A stretch of DNA of 64,000 nt from Neobacillus mesonae (GCF_023715155.1 NZ_JAMBNQ010000018.1:32659-96658); one strand, 5' to 3'. Counted from the first letter of the stretch, positions 24,615 to 34,070 are shown. A program made the numbers and translations. The notes: a model not told the origin generated them from the sequence alone.

Positions 24615-26177
24615 TTATATTGACAGTTCATTCATTAAAAACACATCATTTAATGCCTGTTTGAGAGTTCCTTTATATTCTATTTGAGAATTTGAACTAA
24701 TACCTGAAGCAATCAAACTTTTCACCATTTCAGCACGTAAACCCGTCAGAATCGTTTTACATCCCATCATGGAAATCCCATCAATGATTTTTATAAAATT
24801 ATCCGTTGCCTCCACTTCCATATAGGCAATACCAGAAAGATCCATGATTAATGTTTGAATATGGTTTGTTTCAATTTCATCAAGCACCTTATTTTGAATC
24901 GGGATAATTCGCTGCTGGTCCAGCCGGCCAATGAGCGGTAAAATACAGATTTGAGGATTAATTGGAATAATTGGGACGGAAAGATTTTCAACAAGCTTCC
25001 TTTCCCTATCAAGCAATTCATCCTTATACTTCGAATAACTGATAAAAAAATATGTAAGAAACTGATCAATCTGCTCATTTATGTTCTTTTCCATGGCATA
25101 AAATGCTTCCTTGTCAATCTCTACTTTGCTTAATAAATCATAGTTATACAGAAAATCCCATAGTGTTCTTCTTATAGCCTGCACCCATTCCAATTTAAAG
25201 GCAAGTGTCAAAGAATATTTTGCCCATGCTATTCCTTCCTGTTTTGCAAATAAAATTAATTCATGAGCTTGTTCATTAACAACATATAAAACTAGTTTAT
25301 GTGCATTTTCTAATAAATTAATATTCCCGATTTTATGTATTTCCTCAATTTTATCTTTCACATTGATTGCTTCATCTAATAATCTGTGTTCAAATGCATG
25401 CCGATTCTCGAAAATGAAATCTTTAATGGAATAACCTTCTTCATAATGCAGTGACAACTTATTCACTCCTCTTTGGATCAATTGACTTTGCTGTACCATT
25501 TTTATCGTGAAGGTTGTGCCATATTCTTCACTGCTTTCAACGGCAATATTTCCGCCATGCTGATAAATGACTGAAAAAACCTGTGTCAGCCCCATTCCTG
25601 TTCCGTCTGCCTTAGTCGAAAAGAAAGGAGTCCCTAATAATGAAAGCTTGTCCTCGGGAATTCCTACCCCTGTATCCTTAATTTTTACAACCACTTCCCC
25701 ATCAATGGTTTCATGTGTAATCGTCAAAGTACCTTTTCCATTCATTGATTCTATCGCATTTTTAATCAGATTGAAAAAGGCCTTTTTAAATTGATTCTTT
25801 TTCCCATAGATTCCGATATTTGTATTTTTAAAATCTGTGATGACCTCTATATCATACAATTTATCTTGAAAAAGATTTAAAACGGATTCCAATTCTACCG
25901 ATACATAGATGGTTTGAGACGGTTCATCTTCCAAGTCAGGTTTTGAGACCTGTAAAAGATTATTTAATGTTGATAGAGCGTGATCTAATTCAGTTTGGGC
26001 AATATTAATATATTCGTGTTTTTCTTCCTGTTGAAGCAGCTGCAGAAAACCTTTTACTGCAGTCAATGGGTTTTTTACTTCATGTGCAATTCCTGCTGCA
26101 ATTTGTCCTACAGATGCTAACTGGCTTAAATGACTGTCGCTGTTTGAATCTACATTCTCTGCTTCTTCATATTTCAT
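24615..26177 (-). CDS. Histidine-kinase / RsbR-type STAS hybrid sensor
   Basis: 520 residues. Residues 15-70 form a HisKA domain (VGQIAAGIAHEVKNPLTAVK, His near 33). Residues 125-230 form a HATPase_c domain (N box NLIKNAIES, G1 DTGVGIP, F box FFSTK, G2 GTGMGLTQV). A helical linker follows from about 240 to 400. A C-terminal STAS domain spans about 405-515 (LIMDLSGIAYMEVEATDNF), as in RsbR stressosome proteins. There is no membrane helix, PAS domain or adjacent response regulator. The STAS Ser/Thr position is replaced by YMEVE. It may link phosphorelay to general stress control. Confidence 0.85.
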   Translation of the reverse strand: MKYEEAENVDSNSDSHLSQLASVGQIAAGIAHEVKNPLTAVKGFLQLLQQEEKHEYINIAQTELDHALSTLNNLLQVSKPDLEDEPSQTIYVSVELESVLNLFQDKLYDIEVITDFKNTNIGIYGKKNQFKKAFFNLIKNAIESMNGKGTLTITHETIDGEVVVKIKDTGVGIPEDKLSLLGTPFFSTKADGTGMGLTQVFSVIYQHGGNIAVESSEEYGTTFTIKMVQQSQLIQRGVNKLSLHYEEGYSIKDFIFENRHAFEHRLLDEAINVKDKIEEIHKIGNINLLENAHKLVLYVVNEQAHELILFAKQEGIAWAKYSLTLAFKLEWVQAIRRTLWDFLYNYDLLSKVEIDKEAFYAMEKNINEQIDQFLTYFFISYSKYKDELLDRERKLVENLSVPIIPINPQICILPLIGRLDQQRIIPIQNKVLDEIETNHIQTLIMDLSGIAYMEVEATDNFIKIIDGISMMGCKTILTGLRAEMVKSLIASGISSNSQIEYKGTLKQALNDVFLMNELSI

Positions 26178-26351
26178 GAAAAGAGCTCCTCTCTGAAAAT
26201 CTTTTGCTGCTTTGCTTTTTCAATAATTTAATAATTTAAATATTTAGTGCCTTAAAGATATTTTACTAGAAAATTTTACTAAATCATAATAAAATACTAC
26301 AACCTTGTTGGAAAACGTAAAAAACAGCGGAAAATTAGCTTCCGCTGTTCT

Positions 26352-26816
26352 TTAATAAATTACTTGATTCAGTTCTATTAGTGTCACTTTTACATTGGAA
26401 GGCAGCAATGGATGATGACGAATAACGTCAATACTGCTTTCTCTTTTTTCTGCTGAACATCCCGCCAGCCATTCACTTAGGTTTCCTTCAGGAAATTCGG
26501 GTGCACAATTTTTAAAAAGGTACTCTACGGTTTGGATTCTATCCTTTAATTCTTTATTTTTAACTATTGCTTCCATAATATCTGATGTATTTTTATGTTC
26601 ATCTTTGACAGTGGCAACAATTATTTCATCTACTTTTTCCTGATAAACGGCAGTAATGATATCCCTCATCTTATCACCAAACGGCGATGTCACCGGCCCA
26701 TAGCTTTGAATAAGAATGGTATTTTTGGGATCAACAGCTGGAAGCTGCTTCAATAAAGGATCGACCTTTTGTTCTTGACCGACAGTAAATAAAATTTTCT
26801 TTTGAACATCTTTCAT
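26352..26816 (-). CDS. YbcF-like carbonic-anhydrase-related protein of the dab operon
   Basis: 154 residues from ATG 26816, which has GGGAGG 8 bases upstream and overlaps the preceding stop (TGATG). The sequence IQSYGPVTSPFGDKMRDIITAVYQEKVDEIIVATV resembles the core of beta-carbonic anhydrases, but the Cys-Asp-His-Cys zinc set is not recognisable: Cys occurs only in FKNCAPEF and LAGCSAEK. It is likely a non-catalytic or diverged relative, as B. subtilis YbcF in the ybcC-ybcD operon. A role in inorganic carbon uptake is inferred from context. Confidence 0.7.
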   Translation of the reverse strand: MKDVQKKILFTVGQEQKVDPLLKQLPAVDPKNTILIQSYGPVTSPFGDKMRDIITAVYQEKVDEIIVATVKDEHKNTSDIMEAIVKNKELKDRIQTVEYLFKNCAPEFPEGNLSEWLAGCSAEKRESSIDVIRHHPLLPSNVKVTLIELNQVIY

Positions 26817-27187
26817 CAGCTTTCCTCCCATTTTTGCTGCAAATCTTCGGATAGCTTAAAGACCATCATTCTTTCTCCTGTTCGGGTACTAATATCAGTG
26901 TGAAAACTAATGACTTCCAGACCTGTTATGGATAAAATAATTTGCTTTAAATCCTCTATTCCGGTTTCAACCAAACTATTTCGATGTTCCTTAACCGATA
27001 GCAGTCCCTCTTTATCCTGACATAATGAATATTCTGCACGAGTTAAAATACCTTGCAATAGAACAATAATCATGTCTCTTAGGATATCTGATTTAACGGA
27101 GACTGAACCGCGTCCAAGATAACTTTTCTCCCAATGTGTTAAAGCCTTGCTGATTTCAGATTCAACGGTTCCTTTGGATTTATCCAT
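26816..27187 (-). CDS. DUF2294-family protein (YbcI-like) of the dab operon
   Basis: 123 residues from ATG 27187, preceded by AAAGGGG; an upstream TTG start is less likely. Contains SVKSDILRDMIIVLLQGILTRAEYSL and VISFHTDISTRTGERMMVFKL, which fit the DUF2294 family found with dabA/dabB in bacilli. It is soluble, with no membrane helix and no known catalytic motif. It lies 72 bases after dabA and is coupled to the YbcF-like gene by a one-base stop/start overlap. Confidence 0.65.
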   Translation of the reverse strand: MDKSKGTVESEISKALTHWEKSYLGRGSVSVKSDILRDMIIVLLQGILTRAEYSLCQDKEGLLSVKEHRNSLVETGIEDLKQIILSITGLEVISFHTDISTRTGERMMVFKLSEDLQQKWEES

Positions 27188-27259
27188 AACAAACCCCTTT
27201 CCCAATTTTCACTTCATTCCACTATCTCCAAAATTTTTATTTATTATTCTAGAAAGCAT

Positions 27260-29884
27260 TTAGGACCAGCTTTTCCAGTTTCCTTTCGGATCAATGGATG
27301 CCAGACGGAGCCAGCCATTTTTAAGTTTTTGGCGAAAATCACGGTCCTGACTGAGCAGTCGTTCGATATATTCATTTGGCGCTTGAATGACGACCAGCAA
27401 TCTTAATGGTGAATGATAAGCCTCTCCATCGGAAGACATAACCGACTGCCAAGGAAGACCTGTTAATAAGTCGCTGGCATTTCCCTGCATGACTCCGATA
27501 CCTGAAGTGACAGTCTGCGTTGCCTTATTGCCGCTTCCATAATAATGTGGTGCAACAGTGGAAGCATAGTATTGCAGGTTAATCCACTGGGCAACCGTTG
27601 CCGGGCCTGCGATAATTTTAGCCAGCAAGGCACCATTTCGGTCTTTTCTCCAATCGTAGTTTTGAAGAAACGCTCTTCCCTCTAAATCACATTTTTCAGT
27701 CAGTGCTCTGCTGCCAATGATAAACGAAGCATTTCGCGCAAGTCCCCATTCAGGACGGACCTCACTCCAGTCCTCCGCGAGCCGCTCAGCTTCTGCTTTT
27801 GCCTCTTTACCCACAGCATCGACACTTGGCAATTTAACCAATCGCTCCGCATTTGCTTCTTGACTAACTCTTGGCAATACAGAATTGACTTGTTCAAATG
27901 CATGTTTCGCTGCTTTTGAAAGCTCCGGAACATATAGCCAACGTAATTCATCAAGTGTTGTGACATGCTCTGCTGCTGCAAAAATCGTTTCATCCGGAAT
28001 GACAATTTTCTCCTTAGCAAGAGCTTGCCTTACTTCAGGAAGATTACACAAAGCAGCCAAAACCCGTGCATTAAAGCCGCTTGATGCCCCTCCGCAAGCA
28101 CCGCAATCTAAAGCAGAGGCATAAGGATTATTCGTGCTATGGCTCCCGTGACCGCAAATCACCACTAAAGGTGCAAAGCCCTCAGTTAGTCCCATAGTTT
28201 TTAATGCCTGCAGAGCAAATTGTACTTTTTCATCTTCAGAAAATCCAACTGGAAGCTTTGTTTCCATGTTGTGAGTATGATCAAGTGTTAACTCAGCCTC
28301 AGGCCTTTTCTGCCATGAATCACGCATTTTTCGAATGGCTGTGCCTGTTTTCCTTGGAATAAAGGTACGGCCAAGTGTTTGCAGACTAAGCCACGGCCCG
28401 CTGACTTCCGGCAGAGCAAGGCTTGCCAGCAGGTTATGTTTAAGTGTTTGAAATGTTGAGCCGAGTGAATTTACTGCCTGTTTGCGCTGTTTATATTCTG
28501 TCAATTCATTTTCTGATGCCGTCTCTTTGATCATATATTGTGGTCTAAACATAACAGGTAAAGATTCATGTTTGTGATGACTGCCTAGTTCACACGTTTC
28601 AATCGGCAGTCCGAAAAAGCCTGCCGTTCCAAAGGTTTCAAACGGACCTGCTTTTTCAAGTTTTCGGCGAAACGGCTCGGAACGAACATCAATGCAAAAA
28701 GAAAATTGTGCCACAGCTTGTTTGTCAATTATTTTTTTAGAAGAGTGTTCTGTTGTGATTAGTTTTTTCAACTCATCTTCGTAAGTCTTTTCCCATGCCT
28801 CAAGCCAAAGCTTGCGGCGGTTAATCTGATCAAACCGATAAGCTAGAATCAATCGCGCTTTAATTTCTGAAGCGGATAATTGTGCCCACGCTTTGATTGG
28901 CATATCCCCCCACTTAAACCAAGCCTCTATTAATGGTTCTAACAGCACATAATCTTCCTGCTTTTGTTCTGGTAATGGAAGATATGGCTTTATTAAAAGT
29001 TGTTCCAAAGAAATTCGGACTGCCAGATATTCCATTAATAATGATTGATCGTCAGGGTTCTGCTGCGAACGCCAAAGCATCATTCCTGCCCATCCTGGCA
29101 ATGCAAGTAAATGTGCCTCTAGATATCCTTTGATATCTGAAATTGGGATTTCAAGTCCTGCTATTGCTTCTTTTAAAGCCTCTTCCGCCTCTAAATGTAA
29201 ATCTTTTAACTGTTTCCGGATAGACTTCGTCAAGGAAGGGTCATGCTGGGCTAAATTCCGCCACGCACAATAGAAGCCTTTTTCACGATTTGGCATGGAC
29301 CAGACAGCCTGTGTTTCATCTAAATATAGCTTACACCATTTAATCAACTGTTGATTAAGCTCTGCTGCGACACTGTTTTGGCCCATTTTTTCCAAGCGAT
29401 GGCTATAAGTTAAAACCGAATGCTTTTTTGGTATTTGATATTTAAATTGATTTAGTTTTTTGACTAGATTTTTTACCTGTGAAATTGGAAGCTGTTTATT
29501 GTGCGGCTGATTCAGTTTTAACGCTCCCCTGCAGAACCGCTCTGCAGCCTCTCGGGACATTCCCAAAGACTGTGAATCAAGCCAACGAATGAGTACCGAC
29601 TCAAGGTAATCCTGATTAATTTCTCCATGATTACTTGCAGATTTTAAAATGGTGTCATTTGGGAATAATTCGACATCACCTATATCCTGGAACTGCCGCG
29701 CTGCCTGCTCAAATGTTTTGTTCTCCAATCCTGCCCAAGGGTGGCGGGCTGCAAACGTATTGATTGGGCCAAGCGGTACAATCACGTTGCTTGCCGATGC
29801 AGTTAATTCTCGTATATCGAGGTCCTGATAAGTTATTTCACTTTCCAAATGGTTTGGTTTGGATAAGGTTAACGCAGTACTCAA
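27260..29884 (-). CDS. dabA: DabA, zinc-containing subunit of the inorganic-carbon transporter (DUF2309/YbcC)
   Basis: 874 residues, within the usual DabA range. The beta-carbonic-anhydrase-like zinc site is recognisable: FCIDVRSEPFRRKLE (Cys and Asp near residues 396-398), VICGHGSHSTNNP (His near 576) and ALDCGACGGASSG (Cys near 590). No membrane helix is seen. It works with DabB to take up CO2/bicarbonate, DabA hydrating CO2 vectorially. Its start overlaps the dabB stop by 4 bases. Confidence 0.93.
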   Translation of the reverse strand: MSTALTLSKPNHLESEITYQDLDIRELTASASNVIVPLGPINTFAARHPWAGLENKTFEQAARQFQDIGDVELFPNDTILKSASNHGEINQDYLESVLIRWLDSQSLGMSREAAERFCRGALKLNQPHNKQLPISQVKNLVKKLNQFKYQIPKKHSVLTYSHRLEKMGQNSVAAELNQQLIKWCKLYLDETQAVWSMPNREKGFYCAWRNLAQHDPSLTKSIRKQLKDLHLEAEEALKEAIAGLEIPISDIKGYLEAHLLALPGWAGMMLWRSQQNPDDQSLLMEYLAVRISLEQLLIKPYLPLPEQKQEDYVLLEPLIEAWFKWGDMPIKAWAQLSASEIKARLILAYRFDQINRRKLWLEAWEKTYEDELKKLITTEHSSKKIIDKQAVAQFSFCIDVRSEPFRRKLEKAGPFETFGTAGFFGLPIETCELGSHHKHESLPVMFRPQYMIKETASENELTEYKQRKQAVNSLGSTFQTLKHNLLASLALPEVSGPWLSLQTLGRTFIPRKTGTAIRKMRDSWQKRPEAELTLDHTHNMETKLPVGFSEDEKVQFALQALKTMGLTEGFAPLVVICGHGSHSTNNPYASALDCGACGGASSGFNARVLAALCNLPEVRQALAKEKIVIPDETIFAAAEHVTTLDELRWLYVPELSKAAKHAFEQVNSVLPRVSQEANAERLVKLPSVDAVGKEAKAEAERLAEDWSEVRPEWGLARNASFIIGSRALTEKCDLEGRAFLQNYDWRKDRNGALLAKIIAGPATVAQWINLQYYASTVAPHYYGSGNKATQTVTSGIGVMQGNASDLLTGLPWQSVMSSDGEAYHSPLRLLVVIQAPNEYIERLLSQDRDFRQKLKNGWLRLASIDPKGNWKSWS

Positions 29885-31404
29885 TGCAAATGCCCCCCCT
29901 TAGATAATAATTGTGAAAGATAGGTTGGATGACTTTCCACCAACTCTTTTTTAGGTTCACCTAGACGTACCAGCCATAGATAGATAACAGCTAAAGCTGA
30001 TGAGGAACGTTTCCGTGCTGCTAAGAGCCATGCTGCACTGCCTATTAGTAAAAAGATGAATAAAATGATAACAGCAGGTCCCGGCGGCTGTGTTCCAGTT
30101 TGAACAGCCTGATTAAGCAGCTTACCAAACATATGATGGATAAGGCTGTATACCAATGCCGCACCCGCAAAAAAGACAATTCCCGTAATTCGCCCGATTC
30201 GTCCATATCCAGAACCGACGAGCTGGGACCATGCTAATATGATCGACCAGCCTAGAATAAGAGCACTAATCCATTGATAAGCATCCCCCGGTGAAGTTAG
30301 CCAGAAGATAATTCCAAAACCAAGACCTAAAATCCCTCCAGCTATCGTCCATAATAAAGATGGTTTTTCTGATGCATGACTAACTGAATGATTATGCTGT
30401 AATGCGGAACCAGACTGTAAGAATAGGGTTGCTTTAAACAAGCCATGCAAAACAGCATGAATGATGGCAGCCATATAGGCACCCAATGCACATTGAATCA
30501 GCATAAATCCCATTTGGGCAATGGTTGAGCCTACCAGCTGCCGCTTATAGTCAACGTGTACAAGCATGATTCCAGTACCAATCAAAACCGAAATACTGCA
30601 TAAAATAAGGAGAACTATCTGTGCTATATCACCGCTAAAAAGCGGGGCAAAACGAGTTAATATGATCCCGCCGGCATTGACAATTCCCGCATGCATGACT
30701 GCAGAAATAGGTGTTGGCGCAACTACTGAATCAAGCAGCCATCTTTGGAACGGAAATTGTGCAGCTGGAATAACAACAGCTAAAACTAGAAGAAGGTTAA
30801 TACAGGTTTTCTCCCATGAATCCAATTGGGCAAGGCCATTTTCACTAAGAACGAGAGACAATTTCCAGTGACCCGCAGCCTGTGCAATCCATACAACAGC
30901 AGTCAGTAAGGCTGCCCATCCGAGAGCAAACATCCGTCCGGACACACTTGAAGCATTCTTGGCAATCTTCCATTCTTTTTTCAATCGTATCAGCATGGTT
31001 AACCCTAGAAGTGCAGCTCCCCAGCACATTAAAAGCAGGCGCAAATCATCACTTATCCAGGCCAACGCATCCGCTGTGGTAGTGAATGTCAATAATGTGA
31101 AATATTTTCGATAGCAGTAATCACCAAGTAAATAATGGATAGAATAACGCTGTACAATCAATCCGATTGTCAGAACAAAAGCCGCCAGCAGCCATGATAA
31201 GGAATCGAAACGAAAAGGACCATAATTCATACTCTCATGATTCGTAAAAAGAGCTATCAGAGCAATTAATGGAGGAATTGTTATGATACCAGTATGAAAT
31301 GGAATAAATTGCTGCGGAACTTTCCGGCTTAACAGCATTATTGAACTTATTAGTGAAATAGTAAGTATGATAAAAAATATAGCTGGCAGGAAACTGAACA
31401 TCAT
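29881..31404 (-). CDS. dabB: DabB, proton-channel-like membrane subunit of the inorganic-carbon transporter
   Basis: 507 residues with about 13 membrane helices, of the NuoL/MrpA-type antiporter fold. Family features are the helix VVPAAQFPFQRWLLDSVVAPTPISAVMHAGIVNAGG, with the conserved Lys-equivalent region, HxxxHxLFKATLFLQSG and STIAQMGFMLIQ. In bacilli it was annotated as NdhF/YbcD but is not part of Complex I; no nuo genes are nearby. It couples ion gradient to DabA-driven CO2 hydration. It is first in the operon, behind a leader with a terminator hairpin. Confidence 0.92.
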   Translation of the reverse strand: MMFSFLPAIFFIILTISLISSIMLLSRKVPQQFIPFHTGIITIPPLIALIALFTNHESMNYGPFRFDSLSWLLAAFVLTIGLIVQRYSIHYLLGDYCYRKYFTLLTFTTTADALAWISDDLRLLLMCWGAALLGLTMLIRLKKEWKIAKNASSVSGRMFALGWAALLTAVVWIAQAAGHWKLSLVLSENGLAQLDSWEKTCINLLLVLAVVIPAAQFPFQRWLLDSVVAPTPISAVMHAGIVNAGGIILTRFAPLFSGDIAQIVLLILCSISVLIGTGIMLVHVDYKRQLVGSTIAQMGFMLIQCALGAYMAAIIHAVLHGLFKATLFLQSGSALQHNHSVSHASEKPSLLWTIAGGILGLGFGIIFWLTSPGDAYQWISALILGWSIILAWSQLVGSGYGRIGRITGIVFFAGAALVYSLIHHMFGKLLNQAVQTGTQPPGPAVIILFIFLLIGSAAWLLAARKRSSSALAVIYLWLVRLGEPKKELVESHPTYLSQLLSKGGHLH

Positions 31405-31507
31405 GCTTCCCCCCTATGAACTGAATGGTCGGAAACTGCCAAAACTCCGAAAATAAGATTCTTTTTCATTTTGGAATTTTCCTTTCTTTACTCTTTCATT
31501 TGATTTT

Positions 31508-31584
31508 TAGAAACAAAAAAACCGACATTCTCAAGGAGCAATGGTTCCAAATAAAACCATTACTCTATGAAAAATGTCGGTTTA
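31508..31584 (-). terminator. Terminator hairpin in the dabB leader (possible attenuator)
   Basis: Minus strand: AAACCGACATT, an inner hairpin AATGGTT-TTATTTG-GAACCATT, then AATGTCGGTTTTTTTG. The stem is perfect for 11 bp and followed by T7. It lies about 105 bases before dabB on the coding strand with no gene upstream, so it either attenuates dab transcription or ends an unseen small RNA. Confidence 0.7.
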
Positions 31585-31905
31585 CTATTAACTAGCCAAT
31601 TTATGGTTCTTTAATAAGTCTACCTGAGATATAATTATTATAATTATTGCATTATTCTAATCTATAGATTTTACTTTTTCATCTAGTCAATTAAATTAAC
31701 TTTATGCTAAAGCAAATCTACATTTATAGAAGTCATTTAAATTTTTATGTTATTAATGTTAACTTTTATGAAACATTCTGTCAAGTTTTTTCTGGAAAGG
31801 TTTGGATGGACGAAAATGGAAGTCCTATTTTAGCACCCTGAACCGCTTAGGAATTATTCCATAATTTATAAATTTCTCTGCGTCTGCTAAACTAAAAAAA
31901 CCCTA
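31585..31905. promoter_or_regulatory. Divergent dabB / flavin reductase promoter region
   Basis: About 320 bases of AT-rich DNA with no credible ORF. Near its right end AAACCC-taaaat-GGGGTTT forms a small hairpin just before the flavin reductase ribosome site. Promoters for both divergent units must lie here, but none is distinctive enough to place. Confidence 0.4.
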
Positions 31906-31934
31906 AAATGGGGTTTAAAAAGGAGAGACAAAGC

Positions 31935-32435
31935 ATGAATAAAGAAGAAAGACAGGATTTGTTTAAACAAGTCATGGGAAATTACCCTACAGGAGTGACC
32001 ATTGTCACCACAAAGACTCAAGATGGAACGCCGGTTGGTCTAACTGTTAATTCATTTGCTTCCGTATCCCTTGACCCCTTACTGCTTCTTTGGTCGATTG
32101 ATCATGGAGTATCCTCCATTAAGGCTTTTACAAAAGGCGGAAAATTTGCTGTCCATGTTTTAGCAGAAAATCAGGCAGAACTTTGTCAAACGTTTGCCAG
32201 AAAAAACGTGGACCGGTTCAGCAAATGCAGCTGGAATCTTTCTAGTAACGGACTTCCGATACTTGAAGGCACTCTTGGTGTATTTGAATGTCAAACATAT
32301 AAAGCTGTAGAGGCTGGGGATCATACCGTATTAATCGGAGAGGTAATAGATTTGAAAGTTGATAAAGCAAAAAATCCATTGCTTTACCATAGAAGAGTAT
32401 TCGGTCCAATCCCTAAAGATTTTTATCATCAATAA
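31935..32435 (+). CDS. Flavin reductase family protein (HpaC/flavoredoxin type)
   Basis: 166 residues from ATG 31935, which has AAGGAGAG upstream; an earlier ATG at 31908 lacks one. The FMN-binding split-barrel pattern is clear: GNYPTGVTIVTTKTQDGTPVG, LTVNSFASVSLDPLLLLWSID, GKFAVHVLAENQ, and GDHTVLIGEVIDL with HRRVFG near the end. Such proteins reduce FMN/FAD with NAD(P)H for a partner monooxygenase. No oxygenase gene is adjacent, so the partner is unknown. Confidence 0.88.
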   Translation: MNKEERQDLFKQVMGNYPTGVTIVTTKTQDGTPVGLTVNSFASVSLDPLLLLWSIDHGVSSIKAFTKGGKFAVHVLAENQAELCQTFARKNVDRFSKCSWNLSSNGLPILEGTLGVFECQTYKAVEAGDHTVLIGEVIDLKVDKAKNPLLYHRRVFGPIPKDFYHQ

Positions 32436-32460
32436 CACCCCATATAAGTTGAAAAATAAA

Positions 32461-32510
32461 TTTAAAAAAGGCGTTCGTGTGCTTCCTTTTCAGGCAGCCC
32501 GCAAACGCCT
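32461..32510 (-). terminator. Terminator after the CotB-like gene
   Basis: Minus strand GGCGTTTGCGGGC ... GCACACGAACGCC followed by TTTTTTAAATTT; stem with a few mismatches, between convergent genes. Confidence 0.75.
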
Positions 32511-32517
32511 CTCCACT

Positions 32518-33171
32518 TTAAGAATGAAACGAGTTGATATGTCTGAGATTTAAATAGTACATTTCTGAACGAGCTGTTATCAACTCAATGGTATGATCCG
32601 AAATTTTCTTAATCAAACCTGTTTTATGAGGTTTGTTCCCTAAATCAAACACCGCAATTTTACCAACAAATTTTTCAATTTGTTCTTCAAATGTCCGGGA
32701 TAATGGTATATTTGAGGGGTTAAATGGTACTTTTTCAATATCAATGCCATACGGAATTTGATTAAATGGCAAAGGAATTAACCATTTAATATGGTTTAAC
32801 GAAATATAGATGTGTTTGTAAACAGGAGAGTAAAACAATAAATAATCGTTCATAACACTGACTACATATCCATAAATTGGATTATGTTTCATCAAAAGAA
32901 TTTCTGAAAATAATCCATTCGCATTCACTAACGTTTTTCTTAACGAAATTCCTTCATCTTGTTTGTATTCAATATCAGCTGGAAAAATTTGTTTATCACT
33001 GTCATCTTCACGTTTGAAATGATGAATATGAATTCTTGGTATATAAAGATAATCTTTAGAATCAAACACGACCATTAAATCGTTGCTAATATCAACCAAT
33101 ACCCCTGTTATCTCTAAATTGCCGGATAGCTCTAATGTGATGGTTTCACCAATCAGGTGTTTATAATCCAT
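32518..33171 (-). CDS. CotB-like spore coat protein, paralogue 1
   Basis: 217 residues from ATG 33171 (GGAGG 7 bases upstream). It is made of repeated small beta modules: LIGETITLELSGNLEITGVLVDISNDLMVVFDSKDYLYIPRIHIHHFK, a middle copy ending ISLNHIKWLIPLP, and a C-terminal copy ending YYLNLRHINSFHS. Each ends in a Y-(I/L)-x-x-x-H-I-x-x pattern as in CotB (HIKSI). It lacks the Ser/Lys-rich tail. Coat localisation is inferred from the adjacent CotB-like gene. Confidence 0.7.
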   Translation of the reverse strand: MDYKHLIGETITLELSGNLEITGVLVDISNDLMVVFDSKDYLYIPRIHIHHFKREDDSDKQIFPADIEYKQDEGISLRKTLVNANGLFSEILLMKHNPIYGYVVSVMNDYLLFYSPVYKHIYISLNHIKWLIPLPFNQIPYGIDIEKVPFNPSNIPLSRTFEEQIEKFVGKIAVFDLGNKPHKTGLIKKISDHTIELITARSEMYYLNLRHINSFHS

Positions 33172-33266
33172 TCCCCCACCTCCAATCAATTCCTGCATAG
33201 ATTAAAAAAGTCTCTTTATACACCTTTCATTACTACGATTTTACTTATCCGCAATATAAGCGGGGC

Positions 33267-33863
33267 TCACTTCTTACCCTTTTTATCCTTCTCGCCCGTT
33301 TTTTCCCCTTTATCATTCTTCTTACCCTTGTCTGCTTTTTTAGTATTGTCGTTTCCTGATTCTTTTTTATCTCCTTTTTTTCCTTCACCTTTTTCCTGTT
33401 TTTTCTCTTCACCTTTATCGGACTTAGCCTCTTTATGTTCCTCGCTGCCCTCAGCTTTTTCCTCTTTTGGCTTTTCACCAATGCCGATTGTTTTAATATG
33501 ATATCTTGCAACCCGAATGATTTCTTCATGGAAAATTAATGTTAGAAAATCATCATCAAGACTTTCTAAAATACCTTCTACTTTTTCAGGGCCTCCAAGA
33601 CTGATTCTTACCCAAGGATATGGTGTTTCTTCCGTCAACGATTCAAGGGTGAAATCTGGGTCATATGTTACTCCTTCTGGCAGCGTAATGGCAGGATGAT
33701 TTTCGGGTTTTACATGCTCCGTAAAGTATTTTACATGCAGCATACTGTAATAGATGATTCCTTCTGCTTCAGAATATAAAGTTAGAAAATCTGAATTTAT
33801 TCCTAACAACAGACCCCCATGCTTTCCAAGTCTAACCATCTGACCATTTGCGTTAATATTCAT
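33267..33863 (-). CDS. CotB-like spore coat protein with charged Lys/Glu/Gly tail
   Basis: 198 residues. Residues 1-130 hold two CotB modules, YYSMLHVKYFTEH and the diagnostic SLGGPEKVEGILESLDDDFLTL ending YHIKTIGIG, closely resembling B. subtilis CotB (GGPEAIEGIL ... HIKSISLG). Residues 130-198 are a low-complexity tail rich in Lys, Glu and Gly, in place of the Ser/Lys tail phosphorylated in CotB. AAAGGGGAAG precedes the ATG. It is transcribed ahead of the second CotB-like gene and probably expressed late in the mother cell. Confidence 0.82.
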   Translation of the reverse strand: MNINANGQMVRLGKHGGLLLGINSDFLTLYSEAEGIIYYSMLHVKYFTEHVKPENHPAITLPEGVTYDPDFTLESLTEETPYPWVRISLGGPEKVEGILESLDDDFLTLIFHEEIIRVARYHIKTIGIGEKPKEEKAEGSEEHKEAKSDKGEEKKQEKGEGKKGDKKESGNDNTKKADKGKKNDKGEKTGEKDKKGKK

Positions 33864-34070
33864 TCATCGACTTCCCCTTTACTATAAGATGTTTGTACTA
33901 CGATTATATGTATCATGGGAAAGCAAGGGACTAGTCATATGCTTGTTTTTATAGAAATAAGGCAAGCAACCAAAACGAAAAGGGGTGAATCTTATCTTCC
34001 TTTTACAGGGAGTCCAAGGATCGTCCCTTTTATTCAAAAATACATTTTTGGATATGTACTAAGGGAAAAA

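Noticed and set aside
30566..30871. 101-codon ORF antisense to dabB
   Set aside because: Shadow frame of a well-supported membrane protein gene.
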